DNA from: Candidatus Micrarchaeia archaeon
Lineage (GTDB): Archaea; Micrarchaeota; Micrarchaeia; Anstonellales; JAHKLY01
Assembly: GCA_041653315.1 (NCBI GenBank)
Contig: JBAZFO010000037.1
Span: forward strand, 1-10,962
Direction of reading: 5' to 3'
Length of the DNA: 10,962 nucleotides
Part shown: positions 7,465-10,962 of the stretch, piece after piece
Layout of the letters: the number at the start of each line of letters is the position of its first letter
Numbering within the stretch: the stretch's first letter is position 1
The notes under the pieces: model-generated
Told to the model about the DNA's origin: nothing
The model's database searches: none
What the model saw: the letters and a program-made list of their open reading frames with translations, nothing else
Position numbers and translations under genes: made by a program

Positions 7465-7473
7465 TTTATAAAT
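7465..7473 (+). promoter_or_regulatory. TATA box for membrane protein / hydrogenase operon
   Basis: TTTATAAAT between L41e and the membrane-protein gene would place transcription start near 7496, just before or within the SD at 7496-7500. That implies a very short leader, and the adjacent palindrome (7482-7497) would lie between TATA box and start site. Read-through from L41e is also possible. Confidence 0.4.
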
Positions 7474-7481
7474 TATTCTTT

Positions 7482-7497
7482 CCTAGTTTTAACTAGG
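7482..7497 (+). promoter_or_regulatory. perfect palindrome overlapping SD: operator or hairpin
   Basis: CCTAGTT-TT-AACTAGG is a perfect 7+7 inverted repeat. Its right arm contributes the first GG of the SD GGAGG (7496-7500) of the membrane-protein gene. As DNA it is a good candidate operator between the TATA box and the start site. As RNA it would form a six- or seven-pair stem that partly hides the SD. Which applies depends on where transcription starts. Confidence 0.4.
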
Positions 7498-7508
7498 AGG
7501 ATGATTAA

Positions 7509-7979
7509 ATGGATTATAAAAAACTATTATTATCTGCAATATTTGTGATGTTAATTAGTATAATTATTCATACTGCTGGTTCGTTTATAGATATGGATTA
7601 TTATACAGATTCAAATAATTTTGGAGTATGGAGCGAAATAATGATGCCTAATACAGGTATGCCTGGAATTGAATTTTATGGAGTATCTTTATTATTTAAT
7701 TTTGTAATTGGTATAATATTAACTTTAGTTTATATATTAATTGCAAAACCAATTAGACAAAGTTCAATTTTAAAAACAGGTTTATTTTATGGATTTTTAT
7801 TATTTGTGATAACAGGAATTCCATTTACTTTGAATATATTTCTATTATTTGCAGTTCCTAGTGGATTATTGATAAGCTGGATTATACAAAATTTATTAAT
7901 TTCAATCATAAGCGGTGTAGGAATAGTATATATAATGAGATATTCATGCAAATTCAATAACGCAGGAGCTTTAAAATAG
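7509..7979 (+). CDS. four-helix membrane protein upstream of hydrogenase
   Basis: 156 residues with four hydrophobic segments at about 6-25, 57-80, 91-115 and 118-143, so it is an integral membrane protein. The loop between helices 1 and 2 (about 26-56) is polar and contains Trp, several Met and Asp (FGVWSEIMMPNTGMPG). There are no heme-binding His pairs, metal-binding motifs or transporter signatures that I recognise; the only His is in helix 1 and the only Cys is near the C-terminus. A strong SD, AGGAGG at 7495-7500, sits before the ATG. The stop TAG overlaps the SD of the hydrogenase gene and only 10 bases separate the two frames, so they are almost certainly one operon. A role in anchoring or regulating the hydrogenase is inference from position alone. 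Confidence 0.8.
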   Translation: MDYKKLLLSAIFVMLISIIIHTAGSFIDMDYYTDSNNFGVWSEIMMPNTGMPGIEFYGVSLLFNFVIGIILTLVYILIAKPIRQSSILKTGLFYGFLLFVITGIPFTLNIFLLFAVPSGLLISWIIQNLLISIISGVGIVYIMRYSCKFNNAGALK

Positions 7980-7989
7980 GAGTTTATTT

Positions 7990-9120
7990 ATGATATCAGA
8001 GGATGCAAAACAAGTAATAAGTATGCTTGAAAATAAGAAAACGATTATGGTTGCGCAAATAGCACCAGCAGTAAGAGTTTCAATAGGAGAAGAATTTGGA
8101 TATAAACAAGGCGCAGAAGTAACAGAGAAATTAATAAGCGCTTTAAAAAAAGCAGGTTTTGATTATGTATTTGATACGAGTTTTGGGGCAGACATAGTTA
8201 CTTTAGAAGAAGCATATGAATTAGATTTAAGATTAAAAAATAATGGTCCTTTTCCTTTAATGACATCTTGCTGTATTGGGTGGAGAAATCACGGGATGAA
8301 ATTTTATCCTCAAAAATTAAAAAAACTCTCAACTTGTATGGCACCACAGATAACTTTAGGCGCCCTGATTAATAGTTATTTATTGCAATATTTAAAATTA
8401 AAAAATAAAAAAGTAGATAATGATAAACAAGTTGGGGTAGTTTCAATTATGCCTTGTATTTTAAAAAAACAGGAAGCAAAACAAGAAGCAACAATTGGAT
8501 TGGAAGAAGTAAATTTTGTTTTAACAACAAAAGAATGTGCTGATTTATTAAAATATAAAAAAATAGATTTAAAAAAATGTAAAAAACAGGAATTTGATAA
8601 ATATTTAGGTCATGCTACACAAGCAGGAAAAAAATTTGGTGCTACAGGAGGAGTTTTAGAAGCAGTGATTAATACATATGCAGTAATGAAAGGGGATAAA
8701 ACAAGAATAAGTATTGATGATAATGAACCAATAAATGAATATTCAATAAAGATTAATGGTCAAGAACTAAACATTGCAAAAGTTTGGACTTTACCAAATT
8801 TGGATAACTTATTAAAAAAAGCTGAAAAGGAGAATAAAATATATCATTTAATTGAAGTTATGGCTTGTCCTTATGGTTGTGTTGGGGGTCCAGGTCAACC
8901 CATTCCAATAAGTAATGAAAAAAATAAAAAACGCGCAAATGCATTAAGAAAATATGCTAAAAAAGAGAAAATGAAAACTCCTTATGATAATAAAGATATA
9001 AGAAAAATATATAATTTGTATTTAGATAAAATAGGAACAGAAAAGACAAAAGAGCTTTTACATATGGGTTTTATACAGTCCAAAATAAAAAACAATTTAG
9101 AAAAAATAAATTCTGTTTAA
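7990..9120 (+). CDS. hydA: [FeFe] hydrogenase, minimal catalytic subunit (no F-cluster domains)
   Basis: 376 residues forming only the H-cluster domain plus a small-subunit-like tail; it catalyses 2H+ + 2e- to H2, reversibly. Loop L1 is TSCCIGW (92-98), L2 is MPCILKK (154-160), L3 is EVMACPYGCVGG (289-300). Cys 95, 156, 293 and 297 are the expected [4Fe-4S] and bridging ligands and Cys 94 the proton-relay Cys. By spacing, Glu 74, Glu 77, Arg 81 and Ser 114 match the proton path of clostridial CpI, and Lys 159, Met 154, Met 291 and Gln 120 match H-cluster-pocket residues. The tail RANALRKY...DIRKIYNLYL...ELLHMGF fits the small-subunit domain. The protein starts directly with the catalytic fold and lacks N-terminal ferredoxin clusters, as in algal and reported DPANN minimal enzymes. 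Unusual: Ile for Pro in L1, Ala 118 for the Ser of KSPQ, Pro in GGPGQP for GGGQP. SD GGAG (7979-7982) overlaps the preceding TAG. No HydE/F/G maturase is in the window. Confidence 0.93.
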   Translation: MISEDAKQVISMLENKKTIMVAQIAPAVRVSIGEEFGYKQGAEVTEKLISALKKAGFDYVFDTSFGADIVTLEEAYELDLRLKNNGPFPLMTSCCIGWRNHGMKFYPQKLKKLSTCMAPQITLGALINSYLLQYLKLKNKKVDNDKQVGVVSIMPCILKKQEAKQEATIGLEEVNFVLTTKECADLLKYKKIDLKKCKKQEFDKYLGHATQAGKKFGATGGVLEAVINTYAVMKGDKTRISIDDNEPINEYSIKINGQELNIAKVWTLPNLDNLLKKAEKENKIYHLIEVMACPYGCVGGPGQPIPISNEKNKKRANALRKYAKKEKMKTPYDNKDIRKIYNLYLDKIGTEKTKELLHMGFIQSKIKNNLEKINSV

Positions 9121-9140
9121 GAAATCAATTTAATAAGTCA

Positions 9141-9273
9141 AGGAGAATCAATAATATGTACTGCAGTTTGTCCTGACTATAAAGTGCAATGTATTAATTT
9201 TAGGGGTGAATTAGAAGAGAAAATATTTCTAAATAAATGTTATATAATATTGAACGATTGTTGTATTAAATAG
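9141..9273 (+). other. cysteine-rich open stretch with SD but no standard start
   Basis: In the same frame as the hydrogenase and after its TAA, the frame stays open to TAG at 9271-9273. From ATA at 9151 it reads about 40 codons with six Cys (residues 3, 7, 14, 30, 37, 38; begins IICTAVCPDYKVQC). An SD, AGGAG at 9141-9145, lies five bases before ATA 9151. The only nearby ATG (9156) is in another frame and stops after six codons. The stretch CTAV...INFRGELEEKIF...YIILNDC faintly resembles HypC (MCxAV...DFGGVxREV...YVLVH), but it is shorter and I could not align it formally. It could be a decayed gene, an ATA-initiated peptide, or chance. Confidence 0.3.
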
Positions 9274-9282
9274 AACATTTAT
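9233..9282. repeat. 9-bp inverted repeat between convergent genes
   Basis: ATAAATGTT (9233-9241) and AACATTTAT (9274-9282) are perfect reverse complements separated by 32 bases, bracketing the 3' end of the cysteine-rich stretch and touching the bud32 stop codon. No T-run follows on either strand and the arms are AT-rich, so a terminator role is doubtful. Confidence 0.25.
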
Positions 9283-9848
9283 CTTTCTGCGTAGCGCACT
9301 CTTTTTTCAATAATTTCTGCGCGTGTTATTATTTCTTTATCTCCTATGTTAGAATATTCTTTTACAAATAAAGCGCCTTTTTTATTGCCAAGCGCTTTTT
9401 TCATTGTAATTAAATCCATTGCTTTATCCTCTACTTTTTTAGAGAAAAATCCAAGGCCGAAATCAATAACTGCTATTCCTTTTGAAGTTTGTATTAAATT
9501 AGCAGGAGTATAATCACCATGAATAATATCTAATGAATGTAATTTTATTAAAATTTCAGCAGATTCTTTAATTTGTTTTTCAGAGATTTTATAATCATAA
9601 AGCATTTTTCCATTTATTTTTTTTAAAATTATTTTATACTTAGAAATATTATAAATTATGGGACATAAAATTCCAGTTTCTTTTGCACGTGAAAGTAGTT
9701 TAGCTTCTTGTCTAGTTCTTTCTGTTCTTAATTTTTCATCTAATGATTTTTCTCTATATTCTTTTTCAATTCTTTCTTTAACTAATGCATTTAAATCAAA
9801 ATAATTAATTGGATAAACAATTGCTTCTGCTCCTTTAAACTTCTGCAT
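9279..9848 (-). CDS. bud32: Bud32 / Kae1-associated atypical protein kinase (KEOPS subunit)
   Basis: 189 residues, a compact Rio-like kinase that acts as an ATPase in the KEOPS complex with Kae1, Cgi121 and Pcc1, which makes the universal t6A37 modification on ANN-decoding tRNAs. Visible motifs: GAEAIVYP at 6-13, LVKERIEKEYR with the ATP-binding Lys 24, the Bud32-specific LDEKLRTERTRQEAKLL (Glu 48), the catalytic loop HGDYTPANLI (Asp 112, Asn 117), the metal-binding DFG with IDFGLGFFSKKVEDKAMDL (Asp 129), and the C-terminal EKRVRYAER. The Bud32 core and length are complete; it is not fused to Kae1 as in several euryarchaea. Its first 14 bases overlap the end of the upstream metalloprotease gene, implying translational coupling; a GGGGG stretch inside that gene serves as SD. 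Last gene of a minus-strand operon. Confidence 0.95.
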   Translation of the reverse strand: MQKFKGAEAIVYPINYFDLNALVKERIEKEYREKSLDEKLRTERTRQEAKLLSRAKETGILCPIIYNISKYKIILKKINGKMLYDYKISEKQIKESAEILIKLHSLDIIHGDYTPANLIQTSKGIAVIDFGLGFFSKKVEDKAMDLITMKKALGNKKGALFVKEYSNIGDKEIITRAEIIEKRVRYAER

Positions 9849-10656
9849 ATTTTTGGCCCCCTAAAATTGACCTAAATAAAAATCCCATTATCATTAACAT
9901 TATTATAAAAGAAACAGCACTTCCACCACCAATTAAGAATAATATTCCTAAGGAGATTAAAACTATTGTTAGCCATATCCCAATATTATATGATATTACT
10001 TTTCCACCATCTAATGGGTGCATTGGGACCATATTAAATGCAGCTAAAAATGCATTTATATATGCAGAAAATAATAAAACATGTAACCAAAATCCAGTTG
10101 AAAATAATTCACCTGCCATTAAGCCAAACCCTTCTGTTGCTCCTTCAATTGTTCCTGTTGAAATTAAACTTGTTAATAAAAAGATCCCTATAAATGCAGA
10201 TATAGATAAAATGATATTAACAATTGCGCCAGCAGAAGCAATATGCCCTCTTTCTTTTTTAGTTAAATATCCCGAAGAAGCAATATAAACTGCACCTGGA
10301 GCTGCAAATATAAATCCCGAAAATATACCTAATATAAACATAAATAGTAATCCAAAAGTCCAAGATCTAAATTCAGCATAACATCCATATTTTATTGCAG
10401 TAAATTTATGCCCCATTTCATGCAAAACAAACCCAGGCGAAACTGCAAATAAAAAGAGCATAAAATTATATGTAAATTGTTCTGGTGATTGAAAAATTCT
10501 TTGAGTTATTACTTCAATTATTCCTGCTTCTGGATTGCTAACAACTCCTGTTGCAAAAGTTAAAGCTAAGGAAATTGCTAAAACAGAAATTATTATTTCT
10601 AATATTTCTCTTGAAGTAAAAGTATATTTTTTTTGAACTGGAATATAATCTTCCAT
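9835..10656 (-). CDS. site-2 protease-like M50 metalloprotease
   Basis: 273 residues with about six hydrophobic segments (near 18-38, 62-78, 100-128, 138-165, 190-207 and 224-262). Zinc site HEMGH at 79-83 inside a hydrophobic helix and the second M50 motif NMVPMHPLDGG (208-218, with ligand Asp 216) identify an intramembrane zinc protease of the SpoIVFB/S2P group; AGAIVN (142-147) corresponds to the conserved G-x-x-N helix. It cleaves membrane-embedded substrates, often anti-regulators; its target here is unknown. There is no PDZ or CBS domain, so this is the short form. SD GGGTGAT overlaps the stop TGA of the upstream Cdc48-like gene and the ATG follows that stop by four bases. The 3' end overlaps bud32 by 14 bases. 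Confidence 0.9.
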   Translation of the reverse strand: MEDYIPVQKKYTFTSREILEIIISVLAISLALTFATGVVSNPEAGIIEVITQRIFQSPEQFTYNFMLFLFAVSPGFVLHEMGHKFTAIKYGCYAEFRSWTFGLLFMFILGIFSGFIFAAPGAVYIASSGYLTKKERGHIASAGAIVNIILSISAFIGIFLLTSLISTGTIEGATEGFGLMAGELFSTGFWLHVLLFSAYINAFLAAFNMVPMHPLDGGKVISYNIGIWLTIVLISLGILFLIGGGSAVSFIIMLMIMGFLFRSILGGQKYAEV

Positions 10657-10660
10657 TTAA

Positions 10661-10962
10661 TCACCCAAACATATATGAAACAGATTCTTTAAACTTTTCC
10701 ATTCTTTCTTTATATTCTTTAGTACTGCTTGGTTTTATTTTTTCCATTGCTTTTTCAAAATGTTCTTTTGTTATTTGTTTTTTGTTTTCTCTTATTGCTT
10801 CCATTCCTGCTTCTCTACATAAATTTTCTAAATCTGCCCCACTGAAATCTCTTGTTCCTGTTGCTAAAGTATTTATATCAACATCTTTTGCTAAAGGCAT
10901 TTTTTTAGTATGTACTTTTAATATTTCCAACCTAGTTTTTTCTTCTGGCATAGGGATATCTA
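10661..10962 (-). CDS. Cdc48/VCP-like AAA+ ATPase, C-terminal end only
   Basis: Only the last 99 or so codons are in the window; the frame is open to the right edge (Asp-Ile-Pro precede the Met at 10951), so that Met is internal. The sequence IPMPEEKTRLEILKVHTKKM, then DVDINTLATGTRDFSGADLENLCREAG (the AAA+ lid with the sensor-2 region), then TKEHFEKAMEKIKPSSTKEYKERMEKF is the standard C-terminal end of a Cdc48/p97-family module. The KPSSTKEY tail favours Cdc48 over the proteasome-activating nucleotidase PAN. The protein ends SYMFG, with no obvious terminal hydrophobic-Tyr-X proteasome docking motif. Such ATPases unfold or extract proteins for degradation. It is followed after four bases by the membrane protease gene. 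Confidence 0.88.
   Translation of the reverse strand, partial: DIPMPEEKTRLEILKVHTKKMPLAKDVDINTLATGTRDFSGADLENLCREAGMEAIRENKKQITKEHFEKAMEKIKPSSTKEYKERMEKFKESVSYMFG

Noticed and set aside
9118..9273. Stop-codon read-through or recoding extending the hydrogenase
   Set aside because: The hydrogenase already ends normally shortly after its small-subunit-like tail, the stop is TAA, and an independent SD precedes the downstream stretch; I see no recoding signal.
1..10962. CRISPR array, insertion sequence or prophage
   Set aside because: No regularly spaced identical short repeats with unique spacers, no transposase or integrase motifs and no flanking target duplications were seen; the only tandem repeat is the TPR coding array.

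Overview
The window looks like part of an AT-rich archaeal genome, most likely a DPANN lineage (Woesearchaeota/Pacearchaeota-like; the exact lineage is inference). Archaeal marks are a ribosomal protein L41e gene, a stand-alone Bud32 kinase (KEOPS complex), a Cdc48-type AAA+ ATPase, an archaeal adenosine-specific kinase, a tRNA-Ser with G73 and no encoded CCA, TATA boxes at archaeal spacing, and GGTGA-type Shine-Dalgarno (SD) sites. Genes are packed tightly on both strands and no gap exceeds about 160 bases.

Layout from left to right. (1) The 3' part of a TPR-repeat gene (+), closed by a hairpin with a T-run. (2) On the minus strand, tRNA-Ser(CGA) followed by a full-length pyruvate phosphate dikinase gene. 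(3) A divergent promoter region, then a plus-strand group: a membrane-anchored acidic Ig/FN3-like surface protein, an unrecognised helical protein 20 bases downstream, and an adenosine-specific kinase. (4) A convergent unrecognised 286-residue gene (-). (5) A plus-strand group: the tiny L41e gene (37 codons, TTG start), a four-helix membrane protein, and an [FeFe]-hydrogenase catalytic subunit. A small cysteine-rich open stretch with a good SD but no normal start codon follows. (6) A tight minus-strand operon entering from the right edge: Cdc48-type ATPase (C-terminal end only), site-2-protease-like M50 metalloprotease, and Bud32.

The most notable item is the hydrogenase. It has all three H-cluster signature loops (TSCCxGW, MPCxxK, ACxxGC) and the small-subunit-like tail, but no N-terminal ferredoxin domains, so it is a minimal [FeFe] hydrogenase in an archaeon. 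It has unusual substitutions around the active site. It is preceded by a membrane-protein gene in the same apparent operon, whose promoter/SD region carries a perfect palindrome. With pyruvate phosphate dikinase nearby this fits a fermentative, H2-handling lifestyle, although no HydE/F/G maturase gene is present in the window.

Several starts differ from the longest open frame. Pyruvate phosphate dikinase should start at the ATG at 3134, the TPR gene runs off the left edge, and the Cdc48-like gene runs off the right edge.
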